Notes: generated from the sequence alone by a model not told the origin. DNA of 64,000 nucleotides from Mycolicibacterium hodleri (GCF_025822245.1 NZ_JACKTL010000026.1:367296-431295), one strand, 5' to 3'. Positions 21,397-31,956 are shown, counted from the first letter of the stretch. Made by a program: numbers and translations.

Positions 21397-22621
21397 CGGC
21401 GGGCTCCTTCGCGGGGATGGGCGGTACCGGGAAGGCGCCGGGTGCGGTCGACGGGGGATCGGCGAGGCGTTGGGGACGAGCCTGCTTGTGCCGCAACGTT
21501 CGCCACAGGTAGACCACGAGCAGGAGGCCCGCGAACGCGCTGGTGGCCACGAGCACGACGACCAGGCCGTCATGACCTTCGTTGCGCAGGGTCCGCACGA
21601 CGGCGACGGTCATGATCCAGCCCAGCGAGATGGGGATGAGGATCTTCCACCCCAGCCCCATGAACTGGTCGTAGCGAAGGCGCGGCAGCGTCGCCCGCAG
21701 CCACATGAACCCGAACATGAACGTCCAGACCTTGAGGGTGAACCACAGCAGTGGCCACCATCCGGAGTTGGCGCCGTCGATCATGTCGAACGGCCACGGC
21801 GCCTGCCAGCCACCGAGGAACATCGTGGTGGCCAAGGCGGCGACGGTGGTCATGTTGACGTACTCGGCGAGCATGAACATCGCGAACTTCAGCGACGAGT
21901 ACTCGGTGTGGAACCCTCCGACCAGTTCGCCTTCGGCCTCCGGCAAGTCGAAGGGCGCGCGGTTGGTCTCACCGACCATGGAGACGGCGTAGATGACGAA
22001 GGACGGCAGCAGCAGGAACACGAACCAGAGACCTTGCTGCCTGGCGACGATCTCGGAGGTCGACATGGTGCCCGCGTACAGGAACACCGCGGCGAAGCAC
22101 AACGCCATCGCGATCTCGTAGGAGATCACCTGGGCACTCGACCGCAGTCCGCCGAGCAGGGGATAGGTGGACCCGGAAGCCCACCCCGCCAACACGATTC
22201 CGTAGACGCCGATCGACGTCACCGCCAGGACGTAGAGCACCGCAACGGGCAGATCGGTTAGCTGCAAGGGGGTCTGCGTGCCGAACACGCTCACCAGACC
22301 GCCCATCGGGATCACCGCGAACGCCATGAAGGCGGGGATGACCGCGATGACGGGGGCGGCCAAATAGATCGGCTTGTCGACCCCGGCGGGGATGAGGCCC
22401 TCCTTGAGTGCGAGCTTGACCCCGTCGGCCAGGCTCTGGAGCAGTCCGAACGGCCCAACTCGGTTGGGGCCGAACCGCATCTGCATGCGGCCGAGGATCT
22501 TGCGTTCGAGCAGGATCGCGACCAGCACGGTGAGCAGCAGGAACACGAAGATGCCCAGCGCCTTCGCCACCACCAACCACCACGGATCGTGACCGAAGGA
22601 ACTCAGATCGGGATAGGTCAT
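21389..22621 (-). CDS. nuoH: NADH-quinone oxidoreductase subunit H
   Basis: Membrane subunit that forms the quinone-binding site with NuoB and NuoD; 410 residues with eight or nine helices. The signature [21 protein letters not shown] is near residue 45. The quinone-loop acidic stretch [24 protein letters not shown] is complete. A polar Pro-rich tail of about 40 residues follows the last helix. The ATG overlaps the nuoG stop (ATGA). Confidence 0.96.
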   Translation of the reverse strand: MTYPDLSSFGHDPWWLVVAKALGIFVFLLLTVLVAILLERKILGRMQMRFGPNRVGPFGLLQSLADGVKLALKEGLIPAGVDKPIYLAAPVIAVIPAFMAFAVIPMGGLVSVFGTQTPLQLTDLPVAVLYVLAVTSIGVYGIVLAGWASGSTYPLLGGLRSSAQVISYEIAMALCFAAVFLYAGTMSTSEIVARQQGLWFVFLLLPSFVIYAVSMVGETNRAPFDLPEAEGELVGGFHTEYSSLKFAMFMLAEYVNMTTVAALATTMFLGGWQAPWPFDMIDGANSGWWPLLWFTLKVWTFMFGFMWLRATLPRLRYDQFMGLGWKILIPISLGWIMTVAVVRTLRNEGHDGLVVVLVATSAFAGLLLVVYLWRTLRHKQARPQRLADPPSTAPGAFPVPPIPAKEPADV

Positions 22622-25005
22622 GCGACGTCACCTCCCGCCGCGACGTCCACGGCGGCCCCCGGTGTGACGCCCAGCGTCGCGTTCACCTGGGAGCCAAGAG
22701 AATTCAGCGGAAGCCACACCACCGCGTCCGCCATCTCCGTCACCGCCAGCGGCAGGGTGATCGCACCGCGCTCGGTGGCGACGGTGACGGGTTGCCCGTC
22801 GTGCGCGCCGATGCCCGCGGCGGTCGCGGGGGACAGTCGCGCGACGGGTGTCCTCGCCGTCCCGGCCAGATGAGGTTCGCCGTCCTGCAGGCGGCCGGCG
22901 TCGAGCAGCATCCGCCAGCCCGCCAGCACCGCGCGTCCCGGCTGCGCCGACCGTGGCTGGGGGACGGGCACGGTCGGGGCGTCGGCCCACGCGCCCTGCC
23001 AACTGCCGAGCCGTTGGATCTCGGCACGCGCGTCGGCCGCGTCGCGCAGGCCGAGGGCGACGCCGACCTCCTCGGCCAGGGCGGCCAGGACGCGGGAGTC
23101 CGACGTCGCGTTGGGCGGGAGCGCGGGCTCGAAGGACCGTGGGCGGCCCTCCCACGTGACGAACGTGCCGGCCTTCTCGGTCACCGGGGCCACGGGGAAC
23201 ACGACGTCCGCGCGTTCGGTGACGGCGCTGTGCCGCAGTTCCAGGCTGACGACGAACGGAGCGGCCTCGACGGCCGCCAGGGCGGCCGCCGGATCGGGCA
23301 GGTCGGCGAGCTCGACGCCACCGACGAGCAGTGCACCCAGCGCGCCGTCCGCGGCGGCGGCGAGGATGCCCGACGTGTCCCGGCCCGGGTCGGCGGGCAG
23401 ACCGTCGACGTTCCATGCCGCGGCCACCTCGGCGCGCGCGGCGGCATCCGCCAACGGTCTCCCGCCGGGGAGGAGATGGGGCGCCGCACCGGCTTCCAGT
23501 GCGCCGCGCTCACCGGCGCGCCGCGGGATCCACCCGATGCGGGCGCCGGTGCGCTCGGCGAGCCGAAGCACCGCGGACAACGCCCCGGGGGCGGTGGCGA
23601 GCCGTTCGCCGACCAGGACGACGCTGCCGGCGTCGACGCCGTCGCCGAGCGCGTCGATGGCGGCGGCCTCCTGACCCGGCACGGTTTCGACGAGGGTGCC
23701 GCCCATCTTCTGCAGCCCCCGGGTGGCGAACGGCGCGATCGAGGTGACCGCGAGTCCGCGCTTGCGGGCCGCCTTGCGCAGACGTAGGTAGACGATCGGG
23801 GATTCCTCTTCGGGTTCGAACCCGACCAGCAGAACCGCGGACGCGCTGTCGAGGTCGGCGTAGGTGACCGACATCGGCCGCCCGGCGACGGCCGCGGCGA
23901 GGAAGTCGGCCTCCTCGGCGGAGTGGGCCCGGCTACGGAAGTCGACGTCGTTGGTGCCCAACACGATTCGGGCAAACTTGGCGTAGGCGTAGGCGTCCTC
24001 GATGGTCAGCCGACCGCCGACCAGCACCCCGGTGCGCGGGCCCGCCGCGGTGAGCCCGCGGACGGCCACCGCCACGGCTTCGGACCACGACGCCGGACGC
24101 TGGCTGCCGTCGGCGTCGCGCACCAGCGGCGTGGCGATGCGGTCGCCCTGGGTGGCGTAGGTGAACGCCCAGCGCCCCTTGTCGCAGTTCCACTCCTCGT
24201 TGACAGCGGGGTCGTCGCCCGCGAGGCGCCGCAGCACCCGGCCACGGCGGTGATCGGTGCGCTGCGCGCATCCCGAGGAGCAGTGCTCGCACACGCTGGG
24301 CGTCGACACCAGGTCGAACGGCCTCGCGCGGAACCGGTACGCGGTACCCGTCAGCGCGCCGACCGGGCAGATCTGGACGGTGTTGCCCGAGAAGTACGAG
24401 TCGAATGCCGCGTCGTCGGCGATGCCCACCTGTTGCAGCGCGCCACGCTCGAGCAGTTCGATGAACGGGTCGCCGGCGATCTGGTTGGAGAACCGGGTGC
24501 AGCGCGCGCACAGCACGCAGCGTTCGCGGTCCAGCAACACCTGGGCGGACAGGTTGATGGGCTTGGGGAAGGTGCGCTTGACGTCGGTGAAGCGAGTGTC
24601 GGCCTGGCCGTTGGACATTGCCTGGTTCTGCAATGGGCACTCGCCGCCCTTGTCGCAGACCGGGCAGTCCAGGGGGTGGTTGATCAGCAGCAGCTCCATC
24701 ACGCCGTGCTGGGCCTTGTCGGCGGCCTCCGACGTGAGCTGGGTGCGCACCACCATGTCCGGCGTGACGGTGATGGTGCAGCTCGCCATGGGTTTGCGTT
24801 GGCCCTCGACCTCGACGAGGCACTGCCGACACGCGCCGACGGGGTCGAGCAGCGGGTGGTCGCAGAACCGGGGGATCTGGATGCCCATCAGCTCGGCCGC
24901 GCGAATCACCAACGTGCCCTTGGGAACGCTGATCTGGTGATCGTCGATGGTGAGCGACACCATCTCGACGTCGGTGGTCCCCTTGGTGGGCTCGGCCAGC
25001 GTCAT
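22618..25005 (-). CDS. nuoG: NADH-quinone oxidoreductase subunit G
   Basis: Large iron-sulfur subunit of the peripheral arm, 795 residues, with a molybdopterin-type C-terminal domain that holds no cofactor. Cluster N1b ligands are C48, C59, C62 and C76. The His-Cys3 cluster N5 is in [19 protein letters not shown]4 in [10 protein letters not shown] with ICPVGAL. The extra N7 cluster is also present: C-x2-C-x3-C in CEHCSSGC plus the cysteine of [11 protein letters not shown]. The ATG overlaps the nuoF stop (ATGA). The last 300 residues are Ala/Gly-rich and the least conserved part. Confidence 0.95.
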   Translation of the reverse strand: MTLAEPTKGTTDVEMVSLTIDDHQISVPKGTLVIRAAELMGIQIPRFCDHPLLDPVGACRQCLVEVEGQRKPMASCTITVTPDMVVRTQLTSEAADKAQHGVMELLLINHPLDCPVCDKGGECPLQNQAMSNGQADTRFTDVKRTFPKPINLSAQVLLDRERCVLCARCTRFSNQIAGDPFIELLERGALQQVGIADDAAFDSYFSGNTVQICPVGALTGTAYRFRARPFDLVSTPSVCEHCSSGCAQRTDHRRGRVLRRLAGDDPAVNEEWNCDKGRWAFTYATQGDRIATPLVRDADGSQRPASWSEAVAVAVRGLTAAGPRTGVLVGGRLTIEDAYAYAKFARIVLGTNDVDFRSRAHSAEEADFLAAAVAGRPMSVTYADLDSASAVLLVGFEPEEESPIVYLRLRKAARKRGLAVTSIAPFATRGLQKMGGTLVETVPGQEAAAIDALGDGVDAGSVVLVGERLATAPGALSAVLRLAERTGARIGWIPRRAGERGALEAGAAPHLLPGGRPLADAAARAEVAAAWNVDGLPADPGRDTSGILAAAADGALGALLVGGVELADLPDPAAALAAVEAAPFVVSLELRHSAVTERADVVFPVAPVTEKAGTFVTWEGRPRSFEPALPPNATSDSRVLAALAEEVGVALGLRDAADARAEIQRLGSWQGAWADAPTVPVPQPRSAQPGRAVLAGWRMLLDAGRLQDGEPHLAGTARTPVARLSPATAAGIGAHDGQPVTVATERGAITLPLAVTEMADAVVWLPLNSLGSQVNATLGVTPGAAVDVAAGGDVA

Positions 25006-26315
25006 ACGCCCACTCCTTCCGGTGCGGCCAGCATCGAGGCGTGCGGATCGAACGGGCACCCGCCCTCGAGGTGTGCGACGTACTCGTCGCGGAAGTACTT
25101 GAGCGACGACATGATCGGGCTCGCGGCGCCGTCGCCCAGCGCGCAGAACGACTTGCCGAGGATGGCGTCGGCGATGTCGAGCAGCTTGTCGACGTCGTCG
25201 GCTCGGCCGGTGCCGTTCTCCAAGCGCTCGTAGATCTGCGCCAGCCAGTAGGTGCCCTCCCGGCAGGGGGTGCACTTGCCGCAGGATTCGTGGGCGTAGA
25301 ACTGCGTCCACCGGCGAACCGCCCGCACCACGCAGGTGGTCTCGTCGAAGATTTGCAGCGCCTTGGTGCCCAGCATCGAGCCGGCCTTGGCGACGTTCTC
25401 GTAATCCAGTGGCACGTCGAGGTGTTCGGGCGTCAGCAACGGGGTCGACGACCCGCCCGGCGTCCAGAACTTCAGCTCGTGGCCCGCGCGCACCCCGCCC
25501 GCGAGGTCGAGCAGTTCGCGAAGCGTGATGCCCAACGGCGCTTCGTACTGACCCGGGGTGGTGACGTGACCCGACAACGAAAACATCGTGAAGCCCGGCG
25601 ACTTCTCCGACCCCATCGACTTGAACCACTCGACACCGCCGCGCACGACGGCGGGGACGCTGGCGATGGACTCGACGTTGTTGACCACCGTCGGGCAGGC
25701 GTACAGGCCGGCGACGGCGGGGAACGGTGGCCGCAGCCGCGGTTGGCCGCGCCGACCCTCGAGGGAGTCCAGCAGCGCGGTCTCCTCGCCGCAGATGTAG
25801 GCGCCGGCGCCGGCGTGCACCACCAGGTCGAGGTCGAATCCCGAGCCGAGGATGTCACCGCCCAGGAAGCCGGCCTCGTACGCCTCCGCGACGGCGGTCT
25901 GTAGCCGCCGCAGCACGGGCAGCACCTCGCCGCGCACGTAGATGAAGGCGTGCCGGGCCCGGATCGCGTAGGCCGCGATGATCGCGCCCTCGACGAGGAC
26001 GTGCGGCGTGGCCATCATCAACGGAATGTCCTTGCAGGTACCGGGTTCCGACTCGTCGGCGTTGACCACCAGGTAGTGCGGCTTGGCGGCCGCGCCCTCG
26101 GTGCCCTGCGGAATGAACGACCACTTCTGGCCCGTCGGGAACCCCGCTCCGCCGCGGCCGCGCAAGCCCGAGTCCTTCACCAGGCCGATCACGGCGTCGG
26201 CGTCCATGTCCAGTGCCGTTCGGAGCGCCTGATAGCCGTCGTGGCGCTGATAGGACTCCAGCGTCCACGACGAGGGCTCGTCCCAATAGCTGCTCAAGAC
26301 CGGTGTCAGCGTCAC
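25002..26315 (-). CDS. nuoF: NADH-quinone oxidoreductase subunit F
   Basis: NADH- and FMN-binding subunit where electrons enter complex I; 437 residues. The glycine-rich nucleotide site is [16 protein letters not shown] near residue 50, and [12 protein letters not shown] lines the FMN pocket. Cluster N3 ligands are in [12 protein letters not shown] plus the cysteine of [10 protein letters not shown]. The GTG start overlaps the nuoE stop (GTGA). Confidence 0.96.
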   Translation of the reverse strand: MTLTPVLSSYWDEPSSWTLESYQRHDGYQALRTALDMDADAVIGLVKDSGLRGRGGAGFPTGQKWSFIPQGTEGAAAKPHYLVVNADESEPGTCKDIPLMMATPHVLVEGAIIAAYAIRARHAFIYVRGEVLPVLRRLQTAVAEAYEAGFLGGDILGSGFDLDLVVHAGAGAYICGEETALLDSLEGRRGQPRLRPPFPAVAGLYACPTVVNNVESIASVPAVVRGGVEWFKSMGSEKSPGFTMFSLSGHVTTPGQYEAPLGITLRELLDLAGGVRAGHELKFWTPGGSSTPLLTPEHLDVPLDYENVAKAGSMLGTKALQIFDETTCVVRAVRRWTQFYAHESCGKCTPCREGTYWLAQIYERLENGTGRADDVDKLLDIADAILGKSFCALGDGAASPIMSSLKYFRDEYVAHLEGGCPFDPHASMLAAPEGVGV

Positions 26316-27160
26316 GAGTGCGCCCCGTTCGTCGGTGGCAGATCGGCCTGCGGCCCGGGCGCCGGCTGGTCGCGAGCGGCCTCTTCGGTGATCGCTTCGT
26401 CGTCGGGTCCCGATGCAGCGGAATGCGATTCCGTGGGATCGGGAGCGGACATCCCGCGCTCGTGGGCCACCCGCAGCCCGGCCAGGGTCGCGTCACCGGC
26501 GGTGGGGCCGTCGTTGGCGCCGGGCCGCCGGTCGACGAATCCGGCGAGGATCCGTGAGGTGTCGCGGAAGGAACACGGCGAGCCGCCGCGAGTGGCCGAC
26601 ACGGGCGTCCCCGTGCGGAGGTCGTCGACCAGGTTGCGGGCGGACTCCGGTGTCTGGTTGTCGAAGAACTCCCAGTTGACCATGATCACCGGGGCGTAGT
26701 CGCACGCCGCGTTGCACTCGAGGTGCTCGAGGGTGACCTTGCCGTCGGCGGTGGTCTGACCGGCGTGCAGGTCGAGGTGGTCTTCGAGGACCTCGAGGAT
26801 GGCGTCGCCGCCCATCACCGCACACAGCGTGTTGGTGCACACCCCGACGAGGTATTCGCCGGTAGGGGTCCGCCGGTACATCGAGTAGAACGTGGCGACG
26901 GCGGTCACCTCGGCGGGAGTGAGGCTCAATCGTCCGGCGCAGAAGGCGATTCCGGCCGGGGTGAGATATCCGTCCTCGGCCTGCACCAGATGCAGGAGCG
27001 GCAGGAGCGCCGACCGCGGCTCGGGGTAGCGGGCCACGATCTGGGCGGCGTCGGCGGACAACCGGTCGGTCACCTCGGCCGCGTAGGTCTGCGGCCCGCG
27101 GGAGATCGGCGGTCCGGGTTCGTCCGGCCGGGGGCCCAGGTGGAGATCGATGAGAGTCAC
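26312..27160 (-). CDS. nuoE: NADH-quinone oxidoreductase subunit E
   Basis: Thioredoxin-fold subunit carrying the off-path [2Fe-2S] cluster N1a. Ligands are visible as C-x4-C in [12 protein letters not shown] and C-x3-C in [11 protein letters not shown]. At 282 residues it is much longer than the 165-residue E. coli protein. The extra 80-90 residues at the C-terminus are polar, rich in Ala, Pro, Asp and Glu and look disordered; a similar tail is usual in mycobacteria. The GTG start overlaps the nuoD stop (GTGA). Confidence 0.94.
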   Translation of the reverse strand: MTLIDLHLGPRPDEPGPPISRGPQTYAAEVTDRLSADAAQIVARYPEPRSALLPLLHLVQAEDGYLTPAGIAFCAGRLSLTPAEVTAVATFYSMYRRTPTGEYLVGVCTNTLCAVMGGDAILEVLEDHLDLHAGQTTADGKVTLEHLECNAACDYAPVIMVNWEFFDNQTPESARNLVDDLRTGTPVSATRGGSPCSFRDTSRILAGFVDRRPGANDGPTAGDATLAGLRVAHERGMSAPDPTESHSAASGPDDEAITEEAARDQPAPGPQADLPPTNGAHS

Positions 27161-28473
27161 CTGTCCACACCCCCCATGACCGGGTCGATCGACGCCACGG
27201 CCGCGATCGCGTCGGCCACCATCCCGCCTTCGCACATCGCCGCCACCGCTTGCAGATTGGTGAACGAGGGATCCCGGTAGTGCACTCGGTAGGGGCGTGT
27301 GCCGCCGTCGGAGACCATGTGCACGCCGAGCTCGCCCCGCGGTGACTCGACGGCGACGTACACCTGACCCGCCGGGACGCGGATGCCCTCGGTGACCAAC
27401 TTGAAGTGGTGGATGAGGGCCTCCATGGAGCCGCCCATGATCTTGGCGATGTGGTCGGGCGAGTTGCCGAGCCCGTCGGGCCCGAGCTTCAGATCGGCCG
27501 GCCAGGCCAGCTTCTTGTTGGTGATCATCACCGGTCCGGGCTTCAGCCGGGCCATGCACTGCTCGACGATCTTCAGCGACTCGCGCATCTCCCGGACACG
27601 GATCATGTATCGGCCGTAGGCGTCGCATTCGTCGGTGGTGATCACGTCGAAGTCGTAGGTCTCGTATCCGCAGTACGGCTGGGCGCGGCGCAGATCGTGC
27701 GGCAGACCGGTGGAGCGCAGACACGGTCCGGTGATGCCCAGTGCCATGCAGCCGGTCAGGTCGAGGTACCCGATGCCCTGGGTGCGCGCCTTCCAGATGT
27801 AGTTCTCGTTGAGGAGGTCTTCGAGGTCGGTGAGCTTGGCCGGCATGGTCGCCAGGAGCTCCTCGATCTGCGGGATGGCCTCGTCGGGCAGATCCATGGC
27901 GAGTCCACCCGGCCTGATGTAGGCGTGGTTCATGCGCAGGCCGGTGATGGTCTCGAAGACCGACAGCACTTGCTCGCGTCCGAGGAAGCCGAAGAACATC
28001 GCCGACATGGCGCCGAGCTCCATGCCGCCGGTGGCCAGGGCAACCAGGTGGCTCGAGATCCGGTTGAGCTCCATCAGCATCACCCGGATGACGCTGGCGC
28101 GCTCGGGAATCTCGTCGGTGACGTCGAGCAACTTCTCGACCCCGAGGCAGTACGCCGTCTCGTTGAAGAAGGGCGACAGGTAGTCCATTCTCGTCACGAA
28201 CGTGACGCCTTGGGTCCAGTTGCGGAACTCGAGGTTCTTCTCGATCCCGGTGTGCAGGTAGCCGATTCCGCAGCGGATCTCGGTGATGGTCTCGCCCTCG
28301 ATCTCGAGGATGAGCCGGAGCACACCATGGGTGGACGGGTGCTGCGGGCCCATGTTGACGACGATGCGTTCGCCGGCGACGGATCCCTCGCGCGCGGCGT
28401 CGACCACGTCCTGCCAGTCTTCACCGCCCACCGTGACGACTGTCTCCTGAGGCGGGTTCGTGGGCTTGGGCAT
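27157..28473 (-). CDS. nuoD: NADH-quinone oxidoreductase subunit D
   Basis: The 49-kDa-type subunit that forms the quinone cavity next to cluster N2; 438 residues, derived from the hydrogenase large subunit but without metal ligands. Signature [22 protein letters not shown] starts near residue 40, with the quinone-site His in the HPSTHG segment. [15 protein letters not shown] and YIRPGG follow. The ATG shares one base with the nuoC stop (TGATG). About 35 N-terminal residues are extra compared with short homologues. Confidence 0.96.
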   Translation of the reverse strand: MPKPTNPPQETVVTVGGEDWQDVVDAAREGSVAGERIVVNMGPQHPSTHGVLRLILEIEGETITEIRCGIGYLHTGIEKNLEFRNWTQGVTFVTRMDYLSPFFNETAYCLGVEKLLDVTDEIPERASVIRVMLMELNRISSHLVALATGGMELGAMSAMFFGFLGREQVLSVFETITGLRMNHAYIRPGGLAMDLPDEAIPQIEELLATMPAKLTDLEDLLNENYIWKARTQGIGYLDLTGCMALGITGPCLRSTGLPHDLRRAQPYCGYETYDFDVITTDECDAYGRYMIRVREMRESLKIVEQCMARLKPGPVMITNKKLAWPADLKLGPDGLGNSPDHIAKIMGGSMEALIHHFKLVTEGIRVPAGQVYVAVESPRGELGVHMVSDGGTRPYRVHYRDPSFTNLQAVAAMCEGGMVADAIAAVASIDPVMGGVDR

Positions 28474-29165
28474 CAGTTGTACGACCTCCGCTGGTCGGGC
28501 GGTTGTATCTCGGCGCCGTGGTACTCCACGGGGATGCCGCCCAACGGGTAGTCCTTGCGTTGGGGGTGACCCACCCAGTCGTCGGGCATCTCGATGCGGG
28601 TGAGCGACGGGTGCCCGTCGAAGACGATGCCGAAGAAGTCGTACGTCTCACGTTCGTGCCAGTCGGTCGTCGGATAGACCGAAAACAGAGACGGCACATG
28701 AGCATCGGCGTCGGGGACGGCGACTTCGACGCGGATCCGGCGATTGTGGGTGATCGACATCAGCGGGTAGACGGCGTGCAGTTCGCGGTCCAGGTCCGCC
28801 GGATAGTGCACGCCGGAGACCCCCAGACACAGCTCGAACCGCAGCGTGGCGTCGTCGCGGAGCGCCTGCGCGACGGCCACCAGGTGCTCGCGCCGCACGT
28901 CGAGGGTCAGCTCGTCGCGGAACACCACCACGCGCTCGACCGCGGCGGCGAAGGCGTCGTCGCCGAGGACGGCGGCCAACGCGTCGACCACGTCGTCGAA
29001 GTAGCCGCCGTAGGGTCGCGGGGAACCACCCGGAAGGGCGACGTCGCGAACCAGCCTGCCGTAGCCCGAGGTGTCGCCGCTGCCCTTGACGCCGAACATG
29101 CCGCGGCGCTGGCCGATCTTCTCGGGCCCGTCCGGTCGGGCGCCGTTGCCGTCGGCACCCGTCAT
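28473..29165 (-). CDS. nuoC: NADH-quinone oxidoreductase subunit C
   Basis: The 30-kDa-type structural subunit of the peripheral arm, 230 residues. The conserved block is [34 protein letters not shown] followed by [14 protein letters not shown]. The first 50 residues are a mycobacterial extension rich in Gly and charged residues. The ATG overlaps the nuoB stop (ATGA). Confidence 0.95.
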   Translation of the reverse strand: MTGADGNGARPDGPEKIGQRRGMFGVKGSGDTSGYGRLVRDVALPGGSPRPYGGYFDDVVDALAAVLGDDAFAAAVERVVVFRDELTLDVRREHLVAVAQALRDDATLRFELCLGVSGVHYPADLDRELHAVYPLMSITHNRRIRVEVAVPDADAHVPSLFSVYPTTDWHERETYDFFGIVFDGHPSLTRIEMPDDWVGHPQRKDYPLGGIPVEYHGAEIQPPDQRRSYN

Positions 29166-29719
29166 GACCGCAGCAGCCCCTTGAGCTCGATGGTCGGCCG
29201 CGACGCAAGGGCCGCCTCCTCGGCGGCGGCGACGGCCTCGGCGCGGTTGACGCCCAGCGGCATGTCCTGAATCTTGGCGTGCAGCATCAGGATCGCGTTC
29301 AGCAGCATCTCCGGCCGCGGTGGACATCCCGGCAGGTAGATGTCGACCGGTACGACGTGGTCGACGCCCTGCACGATGGCGTAGTTGTTGAACATCCCGC
29401 CCGAGGACGCGCACACCCCCATGGCGAGAACCCATTTGGGCTCGGCCATCTGGTCGTACACCTGGCGCAGCACCGGTGCCATCTTCTGGCTGACCCGGCC
29501 CGCCACGATCATCAGGTCGGCCTGCCGGGGCGTCGCCGAGAACCGCTCCATGCCGAAGCGGGCGATGTCGAACCGCGGTCCGGCCGTCGCCATCATCTCG
29601 ATGGCGCAGCACGCCAAGCCGAACGTCGCCGGCCACAGCGACCCCTTGCGCACGTATCCCGCGACCTTCTCCAAGGTGGAGAGGAGGATGCCGCCCGGTA
29701 GTTGTTCCTCGAGTCCCAT
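29162..29719 (-). CDS. nuoB: NADH-quinone oxidoreductase subunit B
   Basis: Subunit that holds cluster N2, the last iron-sulfur centre before quinone; 185 residues. The ligands are the adjacent cysteines C37-C38 ([10 protein letters not shown]), C103 (GVCASSGGM) and C132 (LPGCPPRPE). The ATG is seven bases after the last base of the nuoA stop and has GGAACAAC-like purines but no strong Shine-Dalgarno. Length is normal for mycobacteria. Confidence 0.96.
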   Translation of the reverse strand: MGLEEQLPGGILLSTLEKVAGYVRKGSLWPATFGLACCAIEMMATAGPRFDIARFGMERFSATPRQADLMIVAGRVSQKMAPVLRQVYDQMAEPKWVLAMGVCASSGGMFNNYAIVQGVDHVVPVDIYLPGCPPRPEMLLNAILMLHAKIQDMPLGVNRAEAVAAAEEAALASRPTIELKGLLRS

Positions 29720-29725
29720 GTCAGC

Positions 29726-30100
29726 TCAATCCCAACTCAGTCCGCCGCGTCGCCACACGTAGGCGTAGGCGACGAACACCGTGAGCATGAACAGCAGCAT
29801 TTCGACCACGGCGAAGAGGCCGAGCGAGTCGAAGGCGACGGCCCACGGGTAGAGGAACACGATCTCGATGTCGAAGACGATGAACAGCATCGCGGTCAGG
29901 TAGTACTTCACCGGGAATCGTTGTCCGGTCTGCAGGTCACCGGGTGATCCGGGGGCGACGGGTTCGATGCCGCACTCGTAGGCCTCGAGTTTGGCCCGGT
30001 TGTAGCGTCGCGGCCCGATGAGCAGCGCGATGCCGACCGATCCGACCGCGAAGGCAGCCGCGATCACGCCGAGAACCAGGATGGGCAGATAGGCATTCAT
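29726..30100 (-). CDS. nuoA: NADH-quinone oxidoreductase subunit A
   Basis: First gene of the operon; 124-residue membrane subunit with three helices. The loop between helices 1 and 2 has YECGIEP, and helix 2 has KYYLTAMLFIVFDIEIVFLYPW with the conserved Asp/Glu pair. The frame continues 49 codons upstream, but that part is charged and not membrane-like. The ATG chosen starts the first helix and has GAGGGAG twelve bases upstream. An inverted repeat encloses this ribosome site. Confidence 0.95.
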   Translation of the reverse strand: MNAYLPILVLGVIAAAFAVGSVGIALLIGPRRYNRAKLEAYECGIEPVAPGSPGDLQTGQRFPVKYYLTAMLFIVFDIEIVFLYPWAVAFDSLGLFAVVEMLLFMLTVFVAYAYVWRRGGLSWD

Positions 30101-30102
30101 AC

Positions 30103-30151
30103 AGCTGTGTCGCTCCCTCGGTGGGCTGTCGATGTGAGCTACGACACAGCT
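30103..30151 (-). promoter_or_regulatory. Inverted repeat in the nuoA leader enclosing the ribosome-binding site
   Basis: Perfect 10-bp arms AGCTGTGTCG and CGACACAGCT are separated by 29 bases. In the mRNA the 3' arm ends two bases before the nuoA ATG, and GAGGGAG lies in the loop next to it. It could fold as a hairpin that limits translation or act as a divided protein-binding site. A TAAGCT -10-like box overlaps the 5' arm, in which case the first arm would be at the transcription start rather than in the leader. Confidence 0.5.
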
Positions 30152-30271
30152 TAGTCTCGTTAACGGTCGCGTTGGCGCATTTTGGATAGGATCCGAACGA
30201 GCGGCTGCGTACCGACGGCTCGCGAGAGGCTCATCGCGAGAACCCAATGGCGCCAGCCTTTTTCGTGCTGA

Positions 30272-30667
30272 TTACCTGGTCGTGGGGCGTAGCAGCGTCG
30301 CGACGGCCTCGCCGAGCCGTATCGGGTCGATCGGATGGGTCACTGCCGCTTCGGCTCGTGACCACGACGCCAGCCACGCGTCGTCCGGGCGTCCCGTCAG
30401 CACCAGGATGGGCGGGCAGTCCGCCACCTCGTCCTTCAGCTGCTTTGCCAGGCCGAGGCCGCCGGTCGGGCTGGCCTCCCCGTCGAGGATCGCGAGATCG
30501 ATGCCGCCCCGGTCCAGATTCGCGATGACGACCGGCGCGGTGGCCACGTCCAGGTACTCCAATTCGGGGAGATCCGGGTGCACCCGCTTGCCCAGTGCAC
30601 TGCGAACTTGGTCGCGGGTGCGAGCGTTGTCGCTGTAGACCAGGATCTTCAGGGGCGCGTCGGTCAC
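30272..30667 (-). CDS. Stand-alone receiver-domain protein (Rv3143-like)
   Basis: A 131-residue single receiver domain with no output domain, at the position of Rv3143 upstream of nuoA in M. tuberculosis. The fold is intact: KILVYSDNART, then the putative phospho-acceptor D62 in DLAILDGE, then ILVLTG with T91. Two active-site features are altered. The usual acidic pair is reduced to one aspartate (D13), and the invariant lysine before the cis-proline is replaced (THP at 110-112). It may therefore work without phosphorylation, as a protein-protein switch. It points toward nuoA, 171 bp away; a 7-bp stem (30219-30240) lies in between without a T-run. Confidence 0.85.
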   Translation of the reverse strand: MTDAPLKILVYSDNARTRDQVRSALGKRVHPDLPELEYLDVATAPVVIANLDRGGIDLAILDGEASPTGGLGLAKQLKDEVADCPPILVLTGRPDDAWLASWSRAEAAVTHPIDPIRLGEAVATLLRPTTR

Positions 30668-30716
30668 GAGGGCGATGCTACGACGGTCCCGGTGCCGATG
30701 ACCCCAGGTTCGGCCG

Positions 30717-30943
30717 TCAGGTCAGCAGTGGCGCCAGGTCGGCCGGGTCGAAGTACTCGCCGCCCCGTTGACCCCGTCGGCGCGCAGGACGTGCTGCTGC
30801 ACGGACCCGCCGTCGACGAACTGCCGATCCAGAACCTCGTAGCGCCGCGTGGTGGTGGTTCCGATGAACCACCCGATGACCCTCAGGGCGCGATCACGGT
30901 CGCCGTCCTCCCGATCCACGGCCCGGGTGGGGTCGTCGTTCAC
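30717..30943 (-). pseudogene. Small conserved-type gene with an apparent frameshift
   Basis: From a GTG with a good Shine-Dalgarno (GAAGGAG) the frame encodes NDDPTRAVDREDGDRDRALRV-IGWFIGTTTTRRYEVLDRQF and so on to about residue 58. After a run of four G (minus strand, 30775-30772) the frame turns into low-complexity Ser/Thr/Arg and stops at 30722. Shifting the frame at that run gives a sensible ending, RGGEYFDPADLAPLLT, with a stop at 30717. One missing G would restore a protein of about 75 residues. This is either a real frameshift or a homopolymer sequencing error. No family assigned. Confidence 0.5.
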
Positions 30944-30998
30944 GACGGGCTCCTTCGGGGGTTGACCTCGACTTTGGTTCAGGTTGCACACTCGAAAC

Positions 30999-31628
30999 AT
31001 GACTACACCAGCGAGGGACAGATTCGACGAGGCCTACCAATCCGGCACTCCGCCTTGGGTTATCGGTGAACCACAGCCTGCCGTCGTCGCACTCGAGCGC
31101 ACCGGGGCCATCCGCGGCGCCGTGCTCGACGTTGGATGTGGGCTCGGGGAACACACCATCCTGCTGACGGCGCTCGGCTACGACGTGCTCGGCGTCGACT
31201 TCTCGCCGCACGCGGTCGAGCAAGCCAGGGCGAACGCGGCGGCACGGGGGGTCGACGGGCACTTCGAGGTTCGCGACGCCCTCACCCTGGACGCCGAGCC
31301 CGGTTACGACACCGTCCTGGACAGCGCCCTGTTCCACGTCTTCGGCGACGACGCCGACCGCACGCGGTACGTGGCGAGCCTGCATCGAGCGATCCGTCCG
31401 GGTGGCGTCCTGCACGTCCTCGCCCTCTCGGATGCCGGCCGGGGTTTCGGCCCGTCGGTCAGTGAGGAGACCGTGCGGACTGCCTTCGCCGACGGTTGGG
31501 AGATCGAGGCGCTCGACGGCACGACCTATCGCGGGGTCGTCGGGCCGGCGCATGCCGACGCGCTCGGCCTGCCGGTCGGCACGGTGGTCGAGGAACCCGC
31601 CTGGCTGGGCCGGGTGCGTCGATCGTGA
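30999..31628 (+). CDS. Class I SAM-dependent methyltransferase
   Basis: A 209-residue Rossmann methyltransferase. Motif I is VLDVGCGLGEHT near residue 45; the acidic SAM-ribose contact is the D of VLGVDFSPHAVEQA. Motif II-like FEVRDALTL and the post-motif HRAIRPGGVLHVLAL follow. The N-terminus FDEAYQSGTPPWVIGEPQPA matches the thiopurine/tellurite-resistance-type small-molecule methyltransferases common in mycobacteria. The ATG used is five codons inside the longest frame, next to an A-rich stretch. It is divergent from the frameshifted small gene. Substrate unknown. Confidence 0.88.
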   Translation: MTTPARDRFDEAYQSGTPPWVIGEPQPAVVALERTGAIRGAVLDVGCGLGEHTILLTALGYDVLGVDFSPHAVEQARANAAARGVDGHFEVRDALTLDAEPGYDTVLDSALFHVFGDDADRTRYVASLHRAIRPGGVLHVLALSDAGRGFGPSVSEETVRTAFADGWEIEALDGTTYRGVVGPAHADALGLPVGTVVEEPAWLGRVRRS

Positions 31629-31632
31629 GCGC

Positions 31633-31956
31633 CTACTCCGCGTCATAGCCGGGATGGGAGACGGCGAGACGGTGGGCGACGAGCCGACGCAACGCCGCGT
31701 GCACCTCGGCGGCGCGGTCGTCGAGCTCTCCGGCGCGGATCGCCGCGGCCAGTCCGTGTTCGTCGCCGAAGCCGAGAAGTTCCGGCGCGGGGGAGTCGTC
31801 GAGCAGCTCCCGTTCCACCGTGCGTAGGACGTTGGCGGCGACGCGGGTGTGGAAGTTGACGGCGCCCGACGTCGCCTGCCGGACGTCGGTCTCGAGGAAC
31901 TCGGCGACGGCGGCGATCAGTTCGGCCGCGGTCGGTCTGCCGTGGAGGTGGTTCAC
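31633..31956 (-). CDS. DUF6285-type small protein of acyl-CoA/aminoglycoside-kinase-like clusters
   Basis: A 107-residue helical protein. The block HGRPTAAELIAAVAEFLETDV and the middle FHTRVAANVLRTVERELL are what I associate with DUF6285 proteins, which nearly always follow a phosphotransferase-like gene beside an acyl-CoA dehydrogenase. No catalytic residues are recognisable. The GTG start overlaps the stop of the kinase-like gene (GTGA). It is the last gene of the eight-gene operon and ends four bases from the stop of the convergent methyltransferase gene. Confidence 0.75.
   Translation of the reverse strand: MNHLHGRPTAAELIAAVAEFLETDVRQATSGAVNFHTRVAANVLRTVERELLDDSPAPELLGFGDEHGLAAAIRAGELDDRAAEVHAALRRLVAHRLAVSHPGYDAE

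Noticed and set aside
30219-30240. Hairpin between the receiver gene and nuoA as a terminator
   Set aside because: Seven base pairs with an eight-base loop and no following T-run; not enough to call termination.
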